DNA from: Lysinibacillus sp. FJAT-14745 | GTDB taxonomy: Bacteria; Bacillota; Bacilli; Bacillales_A; Planococcaceae | Direction: 5' to 3' | Length of the DNA stretch: 64,000 bases | Assembly: GCF_001275675.1 (NCBI RefSeq) | Contig: NZ_LITM01000004.1 | Coordinates: 98,954-162,953 of the forward strand | In this document: positions 35,948-45,098 of the stretch, piece by piece | How the letters are laid out: each line of letters starts with the position of its first letter | Position numbering within the stretch: the stretch's first letter is position 1 | Made by a program: the position numbers and the translations under genes | Notes under the pieces: generated by a model | What the model was told of the DNA's origin: nothing | Seen by the model: only the letters and a program-made list of their open reading frames with translations | The model's database searches: none

Positions 35948-35984
35948 AAGCAAGTGGAGAGCTTTATGTCCACTTGCTTTTATC
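35948..35984. terminator. Bidirectional terminator between DUF1963 and SE1561 genes
   Basis: Stem aaaagcaagtgga/tccacttgctttt. Confidence 0.88.
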
Positions 35985-35986
35985 AA

Positions 35987-36172
35987 TTATTGTTCACGAG
36001 CATTAAATTGCTCCATTTTGTCCTCTAAATCATCCATCATTTGAATTAAACGATCAATATCCTCTAATTCAGTTGTTTCAGGATCAATGGCATCTAAAAC
36101 TTCTAAAAACATTTCAAGACGCTCTTTTAAGTAATTCATTTGCTGTTTTTTATCAGTGATTGGATTTGACAT
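35987..36172 (-). CDS. SE1561-family small protein, 61 aa
   Basis: A short acidic helical protein (YLKERLEMFLEVLDAIDPETTELEDIDRLIQMMDDLE), probably coiled coil. It matches the SE1561 family of staphylococci and bacilli, of unknown function. GAGGTG lies before the ATG. It ends at the shared terminator. Confidence 0.8.
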   Translation of the reverse strand: MSNPITDKKQQMNYLKERLEMFLEVLDAIDPETTELEDIDRLIQMMDDLEDKMEQFNAREQ

Positions 36173-36340
36173 GCATACACCTCATTTCGTCCCCTCCATC
36201 TTAGCTGATTCGGGACTAAATTTCAATGTTTAGGTAAACACCTAGGACTAAGCGATTATTTTGCGAAAATCAATAGACAGAATATTTACAATAATGAAGC
36301 TGTGTGTTAAATTAATATTAAGAAAAAGTAAAGGAGCTGA

Positions 36341-36445
36341 TTTAAAAAATCTAAAAAGACTCTAACTCGAAAAGGAGGGAGTTTAAACAAGTACTCGGCC
36401 AATGTAAAAGCCGAAATTCGTGTTTATACAATTAAATGGAGATAA
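36341..36445 (+). pseudogene. 34-codon frame with ribosome site but TTT in place of a start
   Basis: After AAGGAG (36331-36336) the frame TTT AAA AAA TCT... runs 34 codons to TAA, giving KKSKKTLTRKGGSLNKYSA and on to IRVYTIKWR. The codon in front is TGA, and no ATG, GTG or TTG is in frame. A single TTG-to-TTT change would explain a dead small basic protein gene. It lies upstream of the MFS gene. Confidence 0.3.
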
Positions 36446-36453
36446 GTGTTAGT

Positions 36454-36500
36454 TAGGCCTTAGCGTAAAATCACATGTGGTGAGCGCTAAGGCTTTTTGT
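36454..36500 (+). terminator. Terminator-like hairpin ahead of the MFS gene
   Basis: Stem gccttagcg/cgctaaggc then T5, located 43 bp before the MFS start codon. It either ends an upstream transcript or acts as an attenuator. Confidence 0.75.
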
Positions 36501-36542
36501 TATGCTGATATTTGTAAGGATGACTTGATGTTGGAGGAAAAG

Positions 36543-37721
36543 ATGACATACTTCTCAGATTACAGCAAAAAAAGATTTGCCATTCTAGTGTTAATTGTAT
36601 CTATTTCAGGCTTTTCGCAAGGGATGCTTTTACCACTAATTTCAATTATTTTCGAACGTGATGGAGTATCCTCTGCGTTGAATGGATTGAACGCAACAGG
36701 TCTATACATAGGAACTTTATTAATCTCACCGTTTATCGAGCAGCCATTACGAAAATGGGGCTTCAAACCAATTATTTTAATTGGCGGTGCACTTGTCTTC
36801 GCTTCGCTGTTAGCATTTCCTTTATGGAAGAGTGCGACCTTTTGGTTTACCCTTCGCTTACTCATTGGGATTGGGGATCATGCATTACACTTTGCAACAC
36901 AGACGTGGATTACAAGCACATCGGATCATAAAAGCTTAGGAAAAGGTATGGCCATTTATGGCTTGTCTTTTAGTACAGGTTTTGCGGTCGGTCCTCTGAT
37001 GGTGAAACTTATACAAGTTTCAGAGGCATTACCGTTTATTGTATCCTCAATTATGTGTTTATTCGCGTGGTCTTTTGTATTTCTCTTACAAAATGAAAAA
37101 CCAGAGCGTTTAACGGGAGACTTACATGCAAGAGGCTGGCATCGCTATAAAATAGCCATTGTATTTGGATGGATTGCATTTTTAGGGCCATTTGTTTATG
37201 GGTTTTTAGAATCTTCTTTAAATGCTTTGTTCCCAGTTTATGCTTTACGTAAAGGCTTTGACATGGATATGATTCCTATTATTTTATCAGTCTTTACATT
37301 TGGCGGGATTTTAACACAAGTACCCCTTGGAGCTATAGGGGATAAAGTAGGGCGACGCAATGTCTTAATGATAGGCTCGTTCGGAGGGGCTATTATTTTT
37401 GGCATTGCAAGCTATGTAGAGCATTCACAAATGGCAGTAGCCGTAGCATTTTTCTTTACAGGTACATTAGTCGGTTCGATGTTTTCATTAGGTATTACTT
37501 ATATGGCTGACTTAACACCCAAGGAACTACTGCCAACAGGAAATCTGCTGTGCGGCATTGCCCTTAGTATTGGTAGCTTAACAGGGCCATTTTTAGGAGG
37601 CGTTTATTTAGAATATGTAAATTACAGCTTCCTTTTATTAGTGGCGATGCTTTTGCTAGCTATAGCCATTGTTTTACTAGTATTTGGACGAAATAAAAAT
37701 AAGCGACTAGTGTCGATGTAA
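36543..37721 (+). CDS. MFS transporter (12 TM, drug-efflux type)
   Basis: A 392-residue major facilitator with twelve hydrophobic helices. The loop 2-3 region is degenerate, while loop 8-9 has GAIGDKVGRRNVLMIG, the MFS signature. It resembles multidrug carriers such as YfkF; the substrate is unknown. I chose ATG 36543, which has TTGGAGG upstream; the longer frame overlaps the terminator at 36454-36500. Confidence 0.88.
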   Translation: MTYFSDYSKKRFAILVLIVSISGFSQGMLLPLISIIFERDGVSSALNGLNATGLYIGTLLISPFIEQPLRKWGFKPIILIGGALVFASLLAFPLWKSATFWFTLRLLIGIGDHALHFATQTWITSTSDHKSLGKGMAIYGLSFSTGFAVGPLMVKLIQVSEALPFIVSSIMCLFAWSFVFLLQNEKPERLTGDLHARGWHRYKIAIVFGWIAFLGPFVYGFLESSLNALFPVYALRKGFDMDMIPIILSVFTFGGILTQVPLGAIGDKVGRRNVLMIGSFGGAIIFGIASYVEHSQMAVAVAFFFTGTLVGSMFSLGITYMADLTPKELLPTGNLLCGIALSIGSLTGPFLGGVYLEYVNYSFLLLVAMLLLAIAIVLLVFGRNKNKRLVSM

Positions 37722-37744
37722 GGGGCATTGTCTTTTGGAAATTA

Positions 37745-37825
37745 TCCTTGAAGCGGAGGAAGAAAGTCAAACGCTCGGGGAAACAGAAGAATCGCTCAGC
37801 TCGGAGACTTTTGAGCAAAATAAAA
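37745..37825. repeat. Degenerate 21-bp spaced repeat (two to three units)
   Basis: cgctc occurs at 37772 and 37793, exactly 21 bp apart, and a weaker ttgagc follows. It is far less clear than the other arrays. A cgggg/cccgctc hairpin comes next. Confidence 0.45.
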
Positions 37826-37857
37826 GAGCGGGGCTCATCTCCCGCTCATAAAACAAA

Positions 37858-37893
37858 AAACGCCCAGCAAATCCGTGCTGTTATGGCGTTCTT
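37858..37893 (+). terminator. Possible terminator after MFS gene
   Basis: Stem aacgcc.cagca/tgctg..ggcgtt followed by a short T-rich run. Confidence 0.55.
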
Positions 37894-38074
37894 TGCGTGA
37901 CAAGGATGTTCCGTCCAAGTCACATAGGTTTGGCACCTAGAATTGTATTATACAGACAAGCAAACATAAAATCAAATAATATTTGCAGATAGGTAATATT
38001 TGAATTTTGGATTTCTATCTCTATATAATAGAAGAACACACTAAGATGACTATTTATAATGAGGAGATTAACAC

Positions 38075-38710
38075 ATGGCAGAATATAAAAAAATATCGAT
38101 TCACCGTGCATTAACAGAATTAAAGATGCTAAATCACCGTATCGAAGCAGCAACGAATGAAGTTAGTTCAGTGTTAGCTAATCGTAAAAGCAATAGCAAA
38201 ATTAATGGTGTAGAGATTCAAGAATATGAAAAGCAAATGCAAGCCTCATACGATAAAGTAGTTAGCTTAATTGACTATCGCAACCGAATTAAGGCGCTAG
38301 TTGTACAGTCTAATGCTAAAACAAACGTAATGGTGGGAAAAGAAGAGATGACTGTAGCAGAAGCGATTGAGCGCAAACAGTCCATTCAATATGAAAAGGA
38401 ACTGTTAGAAGTCATGCAACAGCAATATCGTTCAGCGATAAATACGGTTGCAAAAGAAAATGATGCGTTGCCAGCAAAGCTAGAAACGTATTTAGTTAAT
38501 ATATTAGGAAATAAAGATAAACAATCTCCAGAAGAAGTAAAATTACATACGGATACATTTATGAAAAGAAACGAGTACGAGTTAATTGATCCGATGAATG
38601 TTAAAAAGAAAATTGAGGCGTTAAGTAATCGAATTGAAGAATTCGAATCAGAGGTCGATGCAGTATTATCGGAATCGAATGCAACGACATTTATTGAAGT
38701 GCAAGCCTAA
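38075..38710 (+). CDS. Helical protein resembling DIP1984 family, 211 aa
   Basis: A mostly alpha-helical, coiled-coil protein. The layout (N-terminal RALTELKMLNHRIEAATNE, centre LIDYRNRIKALVVQSNA, C-terminal KKKIEALSNRIEEFESEVDAVL, then SNATTFIEV) recalls the DIP1984 family, which is of unknown function and sometimes phage-linked. The match is from memory and moderate. GAGGAG lies before the ATG. It is isolated at the edge of an accessory region. Confidence 0.55.
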   Translation: MAEYKKISIHRALTELKMLNHRIEAATNEVSSVLANRKSNSKINGVEIQEYEKQMQASYDKVVSLIDYRNRIKALVVQSNAKTNVMVGKEEMTVAEAIERKQSIQYEKELLEVMQQQYRSAINTVAKENDALPAKLETYLVNILGNKDKQSPEEVKLHTDTFMKRNEYELIDPMNVKKKIEALSNRIEEFESEVDAVLSESNATTFIEVQA

Positions 38711-39564
38711 CTAAATATGCATGGCCTAGCGAAAACGGAAAACGAAAAGTCGCTCGCGCTTCAAGACATGTGTGCGAGTTAAAACTTGAAACATGTCTTA
38801 CTACAATGGATAGTTTAAATAATCGGAGATAAAAGTTCAAAGATTAAAGTTAAAAGTCTAAAGTTTACGTTTCAAAGTTCTTTCGTATTAAAGCTAAAAA
38901 CTTAAAGCATAAAAATCTTTTAAATCCTGGTTTACTGGTTAAGGTGTTGATTTTTCTGGACCGTCCGTCATCCACCAGGCAGCTGGAGCTGTGCAGTACA
39001 TATAAAAATAATATACAAAACAATGAAGGCGTCTCTTAATTTTAGGAGACGCCTGTTTTGCTTCTGTTAAAACGCATTGGATTACATATGAAATAAATGG
39101 GAAACAAGATGTAAATTAAAAGAATGTTTAGAAGGGGCTATATGTACTGGTATAACTTTGTCTCAACGTTTTGGTTTCATAAAGTGATAATTCTATTAAT
39201 TAGCATTACTTATATATAATAAGCGCTATAAAAAGGTGAGAGATGCGAAGATGTAGCATTTTTGTTTCATTTGGTTAGAGTTTAGTCGCAATAACCTTAA
39301 CAGAAATGGCTTCATTTTTCATCTATTGAGTGAAAAGAGAATCCCATTGAAAAGCCGATAAGTCAGCTTTTCAGTGGGATTTTGTGTTAGTTAGTGAATA
39401 ATCTAGGATTAATCTTCAATAGAAGCAGTTCGTTAAGAAGAATATAAATTGTGCTGTTTTATCAAGAAGGTTACCTATATCAATACACTATCGTTATCAT
39501 ACATTATTAGAGTAAGTAGAATCATTTTTTACTTATGGAATATTTTATAGAAAGGGGGTATTTT
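38711..39564. other. Accessory spacer without a firm gene
   Basis: It contains an A-rich degenerate tract (aaagttaaaagtctaaag, about 38829-38920) and two terminator-like hairpins, aggcgtctc/gagacgcct (39024-39062) and atcccattgaaaagc/gcttttcagtgggat (39341-39383). There is also a 25-codon hydrophobic frame at 39142-39219 (MYWYNFVSTFWFHKVIILL) behind GAAGGGGC, too short to call with confidence. Lone terminators without genes suggest deletion of former genes. Confidence 0.6.
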
Positions 39565-40518
39565 TTGGGTATTCATAGAGATTTTCTTTATATTGGAGAC
39601 ACGAGCGACGACACCGTAAAGCGTTTTGATGCAACATCCGGGCGATTCCTCGGTACTTTTGTAGCATCAGAAAGCGGTGGGTTGCACGGTCCTAGGGGAA
39701 TTATCTTCAACCATATAGGCAATCTTCTTGTCTCCAACCAGAACGTTAATCAGCCCCAAAACGGCGATGTATTAAAGTTCAATGGACAGACAGGGAAGTT
39801 TCTACGCGAACTCGTTAGTTCTGTTCAAATAGGTGCACCATTTGCTCCACGCGGCATAGTCCTATCCGACAACAATGTATTGTATGTGGCAGACATACAA
39901 AGCCCTGGCGACACGCCTCAGCCCGGAGAACTGAGCGCTTATAATGGTACTACTGGTGAGTTTTTGGGTAATTTTAACCATTCTGGTTTCAATGGAACGT
40001 TCTTTCCACGCAGTGTAGTCTTCGGTCCAGACGGTTTGCTTTATGTCTCGGTCTTCAATCCTTTTGACCCACTAAATGGCTGGGTTTTACAGTTTGACCC
40101 GGTGAAAAGGGAGTTCATAAAGGTGTTTGTTGAGAGTGATGCCGTCAACAACCTACACCGTCCTGAAGGATTAGTTTTCGGTCCAGACGGTAACCTTTAT
40201 GTGACGAGTTTTCGCGCAGACGAGAACGACACGGATAAAATTCTTATTTTTGATGGCCAAACTGGATTATTTCTAGATAAGATTGACCTTGATACAGTCG
40301 GTGGACCGCGTGCTTTTGCTATGGCAATCCTGTTTGGACCAGATGGAAAACTATTTGTGCCTATTTCGGGAACTGGACCTGATACAGGTTCAGTACGGCG
40401 TTATAATGTTCAGACTAAGACTTTTGACGTTTTCGTGCCTGCAGGTCAACAGTTAGGAGCACCTTGGTATCTGACTTTTGGTCTTACAGATCCAGCAACT
40501 TTGGCTTATAATTTATAA
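39565..40518 (+). CDS. NHL/SMP-30-like beta-propeller protein, 317 aa
   Basis: Six-fold repeats around GPDG are visible (FGPDGLLYVSVF, FGPDGNLYVTSF, FGPDGKLFVPIS), with FDGQTG or YNGTTG strands between. This indicates a six-bladed propeller of the NHL or SMP-30 kind. There is no signal peptide, so it may be cytoplasmic or the start may be truncated. The TTG at 39565 with AAAGGGGG upstream is my choice. Codon use and GC are clearly higher than in neighbours (gacgacaccg, cgcggcatag), and a decayed IS follows. This points to transfer. Confidence 0.75.
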   Translation: MGIHRDFLYIGDTSDDTVKRFDATSGRFLGTFVASESGGLHGPRGIIFNHIGNLLVSNQNVNQPQNGDVLKFNGQTGKFLRELVSSVQIGAPFAPRGIVLSDNNVLYVADIQSPGDTPQPGELSAYNGTTGEFLGNFNHSGFNGTFFPRSVVFGPDGLLYVSVFNPFDPLNGWVLQFDPVKREFIKVFVESDAVNNLHRPEGLVFGPDGNLYVTSFRADENDTDKILIFDGQTGLFLDKIDLDTVGGPRAFAMAILFGPDGKLFVPISGTGPDTGSVRRYNVQTKTFDVFVPAGQQLGAPWYLTFGLTDPATLAYNL

Positions 40519-40615
40519 AAATTGGAATTAAAGAAATTGACTCAAAGGAAGAACAACAATGAAACGTTGGAAGTACTTCTCTTTTTCATCCCCAACATAA
40601 GAGAATTATTCCGAT

Positions 40616-40643
40616 AGAGACACCAAATTCTGGTGTCTCTTTT
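40616..40643 (+). terminator. Terminator after the beta-propeller gene
   Basis: Stem gagacacca/tggtgtctc then T4. Confidence 0.8.
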
Positions 40644-40799
40644 ACCATTCTAGCTACAGTAATGACTAAAGAATAACTTCTTTTTGCAAGTAACCTGCAT
40701 CATCTAATGGAATAAGAATTATATATTACTGATGACATTTTATTATGAGTCCATGCTGTCTATCTATTTGGAATTAGTCTAGATTTTCACACTGACCAA

Positions 40800-41214
40800 C
40801 CCTTACAGAAGCTCGTAACAGATATTACTTACTTGCCTTTTGGACAATCGTTTAACGGTGAAATTATTGCGTATGCAATTAGTTCTGTTCAAGATACGAA
40901 CTTTGTCTTAGATATCCTTCGTCAGCTCCATCATCTACCTTGCATAGTGATTAAGGCTCTGTCTATACGTCGTATGACTATCAAAAAACAGTAAAAGAAA
41001 AAGGAATTACCATGAGCATGTCCCGTAAAGGCACGCCGCTGATAATTCCCCAATCGAAACGTTTCACTCCTCGCTAAAGTTAGAAACGTTCTACTTCGAC
41101 GGCATACACAGCACAACGAATGCATGTGTAAAACAAATCGTCGAAGATTATATTACTTATTATAACAATATCCATATTATAGGAACCTATTCAAGGGCAA
41201 CTAGGTACGGTTAG
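40800..41214 (+). pseudogene. Decayed IS3/IS150-type transposase OrfB
   Basis: Fragments of a DDE integrase are readable in three frames: LVTDITYLPFG (first D), HSD followed by a TAA stop, then GSVYTSYDYQKTVKEKGITMS and RKGTPL, and lastly a shifted frame with IETFHSSLKLETFYFDG (the E). At least two frameshifts and one nonsense change (CAA to TAA) are needed to explain it. The N-terminal third and OrfA are gone. It ends over the last codons of the rlmCD-like gene. Confidence 0.88.
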
Positions 41215-42602
41215 TTGCCTTCTTTTAAAATGAGTTGCGAGACACATTCCACCTGAGCTGTTTGTGCAAACATATCCACGGGCTGAATGTACTCCACATC
41301 ATAAAACTTCGATAATTCATTTAAATCCTTCGCTAATGTTGAAGGATTACAAGACGTATAGACAAAGCGCTTCGGTTTTAGTTTCAATACCGTACGAATG
41401 AACTCTGGTGCTAGACCTGTGCGTGGTGGATCAACTGTAATGACATCTGGTGTAAATCCTTCCTTGCGCCATTTTGCTAGGACACTTTCTGCTGTGCCGA
41501 CTGCGTATTTTGTATGCTTAAAGCCATGGTTTCGGGCGTTTTTACGTGCATCCTGAATGCTTTCTGGAATAACATCCATTCCGCGAACTTCTTTTGCTTG
41601 GTCAGCTAGCCATAAACCGATTGTCCCAACACCGCAGTAAGCATCAACAACTGTTTCTTTGCCTGTTAATGCTGCTGCTTTTTTAATTTCATCATAAAGA
41701 TGAACGGTTTGTGTTGGATTCAGTTGGAAAAAGGCACGAGCGGATAAATCAAAGGCTAATTCGCCAAGCTCCTCATGAATCGTTTCTTTGCCATCGAGGA
41801 CAATCGTTTCATCGCCAAAGATTAATGATGTTTTCTCACGGTTAATATTTTGTGCGATCGATACGATACTTGGGTCGATTTTTTTAATACGTGCAATGAG
41901 TTCCGCTTGATGTGGAATTTCCTTACGAGTTGTTACGAGCACGACTTGTGTTTCACCAGTACGAATTCCTGTACGTACAACAATCGTACGTACTAAGCCA
42001 TCAAGTGTACGACCATCATAAATAGTAATATTCAGTTTTTGTAAAATTTTACGTGTTGCCACTGTAATTTTGGATGTAATCGGATGTTGAACAAGGCAAT
42101 CATTGATGTTCAGTAACTTGTTACTACCTTCTGCAAATAGCCCTGCATAGACACGCTTACCCTCTTTACGTACTTGATATTGACTTTTATTACGATAATT
42201 CCATGGATTATCCATCCCTAGAGTTTTGCGAACTTCAACTGTATTAGCTAAAGGCTTAGCATAACGTTCTAATGCTTGAATTACGATATCACGCTTTTCG
42301 ATTAGCTGTTTTTCATATGTCATATGTTGAAGCTGACAGCCGCCGCATTCGTTGTAAACTGGGCATGGTGCTTCCTGACGATATTTTGAAGCTTTGCTAA
42401 TTGTTACTATTTCTGCTTCGGCAAAGTTTCGCTGTGTTTTAGTCACTTGTGCTGTAATTTCTTCACCAGGAATAGCGCCCTTTACGAATACAACATTACG
42501 CTTATAAAAGCCTACTCCTTCACCATTAATACCAAGTCTTTTTATTATTAGAGGAAATTTTTGTCCTACTTCCATTGTTGTTTGCTGCGTCAAGCGTTCC
42601 AC
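41211..42602 (-). CDS. rlmCD: 23S rRNA uracil-C5 methyltransferase (RlmCD/RumA family)
   Basis: A 463-residue SAM-dependent enzyme. It has an N-terminal TRAM domain ([24 protein letters not shown]), an iron-sulfur-type cysteine set ([14 protein letters not shown]), and the methyltransferase core [16 protein letters not shown]. Catalytic DPPRTGL and [12 protein letters not shown] motifs are intact. In B. subtilis the orthologue modifies U747 and U1939 of 23S rRNA. The GTG start has a weak ribosome site. The decayed IS3 abuts its 3' end without breaking it. Confidence 0.93.
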   Translation of the reverse strand: MERLTQQTTMEVGQKFPLIIKRLGINGEGVGFYKRNVVFVKGAIPGEEITAQVTKTQRNFAEAEIVTISKASKYRQEAPCPVYNECGGCQLQHMTYEKQLIEKRDIVIQALERYAKPLANTVEVRKTLGMDNPWNYRNKSQYQVRKEGKRVYAGLFAEGSNKLLNINDCLVQHPITSKITVATRKILQKLNITIYDGRTLDGLVRTIVVRTGIRTGETQVVLVTTRKEIPHQAELIARIKKIDPSIVSIAQNINREKTSLIFGDETIVLDGKETIHEELGELAFDLSARAFFQLNPTQTVHLYDEIKKAAALTGKETVVDAYCGVGTIGLWLADQAKEVRGMDVIPESIQDARKNARNHGFKHTKYAVGTAESVLAKWRKEGFTPDVITVDPPRTGLAPEFIRTVLKLKPKRFVYTSCNPSTLAKDLNELSKFYDVEYIQPVDMFAQTAQVECVSQLILKEGN

Positions 42603-42637
42603 GTCCCTGTTCTTTTAATATCATCTCCCCATTATAA

Positions 42638-43456
42638 CTAAGGAGTAGACGATTGCAAAGCGACAGGGAAATCTTCATGTTCTAAAACTAAATCGTCAAG
42701 GGATAAAAATGTATAGCCTTGTTTTTTCGCCTCGGCAATAAACCTAGGGAGCGCTTCAGCGTTATCCTGCGCTACAGTATGCATTAATATTACGGCACCA
42801 GGGTGTAGCTGTTCTATTAGAGCATTATACGCATAATCTGCGCCACGCCGTACATCCCTTTCCCAATCCTTAAAGGCAACAGACCAGAAAATATGACGGT
42901 AGCCTTCAGTATTTCCAACCTCTAATAATTTCGCATTAAATATACCTTCAGGTGGGCGGAAGTATGTTGTACGTTTTATACCAGTCAACCCCCTCAGCTT
43001 ATCGTCAAATTTTTTCCATTCTGTACGCATAGCATCTGGCGTTAATCTCGCCATATTTGGGTGTCCATATGAATGGTTGCCGATTGTATGGCCATCTTTA
43101 ACCATGCGTTTCACTATATCGGAGGCACTTTCTAAATAATGACCAGTTAAAAAGAAGGTAGCTGGTGCTTTTTCCTTCTTCAATGTATCCAAAATGCTTT
43201 CCGTAAACCCATTTTCATATCCGTTATCAAAGGTTAAATAAGCAACTTTTTTATCAGGCTTACCTTTATAAATAGCGCCATACTTCTCAAGTAGCTGATC
43301 AAGCTGTGCCCCAGCCTCAGCTGGTTCACCGTTTTTCGCTCGCTTTAATCCCCAATGGTATTCATCAGAGCCGGAAGCTGAAAATGGATTATAGCTAATT
43401 GCCGCGGCAATAATAAAAGTAGCGATGACCGCTCCTACAATATGCTGTTTCCACAT
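42638..43456 (-). CDS. pdaA: Polysaccharide deacetylase PdaA (muramic delta-lactam synthesis)
   Basis: A 272-residue NodB-type deacetylase. An N-terminal membrane or signal segment (HIVGAVIATFIIAAAISY) is followed by TFDNGYENGFT (catalytic Asp), HSYGHP, RPPEG and LMHTV. The N-in-TFDNGYENG pattern and full length match the PdaA branch, which deacetylates muramic acid for spore cortex delta-lactam. It is 35 bp upstream of rlmCD on the same strand and may be cotranscribed with it. Confidence 0.92.
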   Translation of the reverse strand: MWKQHIVGAVIATFIIAAAISYNPFSASGSDEYHWGLKRAKNGEPAEAGAQLDQLLEKYGAIYKGKPDKKVAYLTFDNGYENGFTESILDTLKKEKAPATFFLTGHYLESASDIVKRMVKDGHTIGNHSYGHPNMARLTPDAMRTEWKKFDDKLRGLTGIKRTTYFRPPEGIFNAKLLEVGNTEGYRHIFWSVAFKDWERDVRRGADYAYNALIEQLHPGAVILMHTVAQDNAEALPRFIAEAKKQGYTFLSLDDLVLEHEDFPVALQSSTP

Positions 43457-43666
43457 TAAAAACGCATCCTTTCTTTTTCATTAGAATGTGTATTTTTTTA
43501 AAAATTATCCTAGTCGATTTAATACAATAAATTTTGAAGTGCTTCTTTTAAATGAAGAAATTTAGATGTAAAATGATGTTTTTCTTAAACAGTAGGTAGT
43601 ACATAGGTGTAATTGAAAATTTTACAACATATTCATTTGCAACTGTTAATCTCCCAGCAGTAATAT

Positions 43667-43893
43667 ACGCGGAGGAGAAGCGAATACCCGCGCGAACCGG
43701 AAAATATACGCGGAGGAGAAGCGAATACCCGCGCGAAATGTGAAAATACCCGCGGAAGAGAAGCAAATACCCGCGCGAAATGTGAAAATACCCGCGGAAG
43801 AGAAGCAAATACCCGCGCGAACCGGACAAATACCCGCGAAGCAAACACCCGCGCAAAACGTGAAAATACTCGCGAAAGAGAAGCGAACACCCA
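43667..43893. repeat. Tandem array of alternating 21-bp units (aatacccgcg...)
   Basis: Two unit types alternate: aatacccgcgcgaaatgtgaa and aatacccgcggaagagaagca, making a 42-bp higher order. There are about eleven units with small indels. GC is much higher than in surrounding DNA. Frames on both strands stay open (KIPAEEKQIPAR-like) but have no ribosome site. It lies between divergent pdaA and recX. Confidence 0.93.
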
Positions 43894-43936
43894 CAAACAT
43901 GAAATGCCTATGGGAAAAAAGCAATACCCTTGAAAA

Positions 43937-43946
43937 ATGTTATAAT
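43937..43946 (+). promoter_or_regulatory. Extended -10 promoter of recX
   Basis: tgttataatg contains TG-n-TATAAT, 23 bp before the recX start. No clear -35 box was found at the right spacing. Confidence 0.5.
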
Positions 43947-43968
43947 GGTTAATAGTGAGGTGTTACTA

Positions 43969-44772
43969 ATGCGTATTATTACGAAAATTGCACGTCAAAA
44001 AAACAATCCAGAACGTTATAATATATATTTGAACGAAGAATACGCTTTTCCTGTAGATGAGGCAATTCTCATTCAATTTGGGTTAACGAAGGGAAAAGTG
44101 CTTGAGGAATTTGATATTCAGGAAATTGCCTATGAGGATGAGATTCGAAAAGCGTTTAATAAAGGGTTAAATTTTTTATCTTATCAAATGCGTAGTGAAC
44201 ATGAAGTTAAGAAAAAGCTTCTTGCGTTGGAATTTGGGGAGGCAGTTATTTTAGAGGCTATACAAAAGCTGAAATCATATGGCTTTTTAAATGATGAAAC
44301 TTACTCCAAGGCATTACTCAACACAAAAAAAGCTACGATGAAAAAGGGACCCAAGGCAATTAGACAAGACCTTATGAAAAAAGGAATTGATAAAAGCTTA
44401 CAGGATGAGGTACTTGCTACGTATAGTCATGCGGAACAAGTAAAGCTTGCGACACAATTGGCTGAGAAGGTCATTCGATCAGAAAAAAAGAAAACACCAA
44501 CACAAGTAAAAGCTAAAATTCAAGATTTTTTAATGCGAAAAGGTTATTCTTTTAGTGTTGTAGATGATGTGCTAAGTCAAGTAGAGATTGAGCAAGATGA
44601 AGATGAATGGCAACAGCTACTTGAGGTACAAGGCGAAAAAGTTTGGAAAAAGTATTCATCAAAGTATACTGGCTATGAATTGAAAATGAAAGTAAAGCAG
44701 GCGCTCTATCAAAAGGGTTTTCCTATAGAAGTTATAGATCGTTTTATAGAAGAGAAGGAGAATGAGGAATGA
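43969..44772 (+). CDS. recX: RecX regulatory protein
   Basis: A 267-residue RecX, a modulator of RecA filaments. Several three-helix repeats are seen: FLSYQMRSEHEVKKKLL, YGFLNDETYSKALLNTKKATMKKGPKAIRQDLMKKGI and IQDFLMRKGYSFSVVDDVL. The ATG at 43969 has GTGAGGTG eight bases upstream. It overlaps yfhH by four bases. This block follows B. subtilis gene order (recX-yfhH-yfhJ-yfhP-mutY). Confidence 0.93.
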   Translation: MRIITKIARQKNNPERYNIYLNEEYAFPVDEAILIQFGLTKGKVLEEFDIQEIAYEDEIRKAFNKGLNFLSYQMRSEHEVKKKLLALEFGEAVILEAIQKLKSYGFLNDETYSKALLNTKKATMKKGPKAIRQDLMKKGIDKSLQDEVLATYSHAEQVKLATQLAEKVIRSEKKKTPTQVKAKIQDFLMRKGYSFSVVDDVLSQVEIEQDEDEWQQLLEVQGEKVWKKYSSKYTGYELKMKVKQALYQKGFPIEVIDRFIEEKENEE

Positions 44773-45098
44773 ACGAAAAAAATTATGCTGCAATGTCAGA
44801 GCACGAATTACGTGAAGAAATAGCTATGATAAAGGAAAAAGCACGTAAGGCGGAGCAGCTAGGAATTATCAATGAATTCGCAGTTTACGAGCGCAAGGCT
44901 TTAATGGCAGCTGCTTATTTGGTTGATTTAGATACAATAATTCCTGGAGAAATGTATCGTATTGATGGCTCTGAAAATGAATTTTTCCAAGTGGATTATT
45001 TAAAAGGACGCTTTGCCTGGGGACATCGCTTAGGGGGCGAGAAATACCAAGAGGCTTTACCGGTTTCAATGCTATCTCCTGTTAAGGTGGGCAAATAA
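44769..45098 (+). CDS. yfhH: YfhH family protein (DUF1811)
   Basis: A 109-residue protein with an N-terminal helical pair (LREEIAMIKEKARKAEQLGIINEFAVYERKALMAAAYLVD) and a C-terminal beta domain (GEMYRIDGSENEFFQVDYLKGRFAWGHRL). It matches YfhH, always next to recX in bacilli. The function is unknown. The start overlaps recX (ATGA). Confidence 0.92.
   Translation: MNEKNYAAMSEHELREEIAMIKEKARKAEQLGIINEFAVYERKALMAAAYLVDLDTIIPGEMYRIDGSENEFFQVDYLKGRFAWGHRLGGEKYQEALPVSMLSPVKVGK

Noticed and set aside
43548-43952. Four overlapping frames on both strands with RGYLLLFRGYF or IPAEEKQIPAR repeats
   Set aside because: Same cause: 21-bp unit array. Frames on both strands cannot all be genes, and none has a ribosome site.
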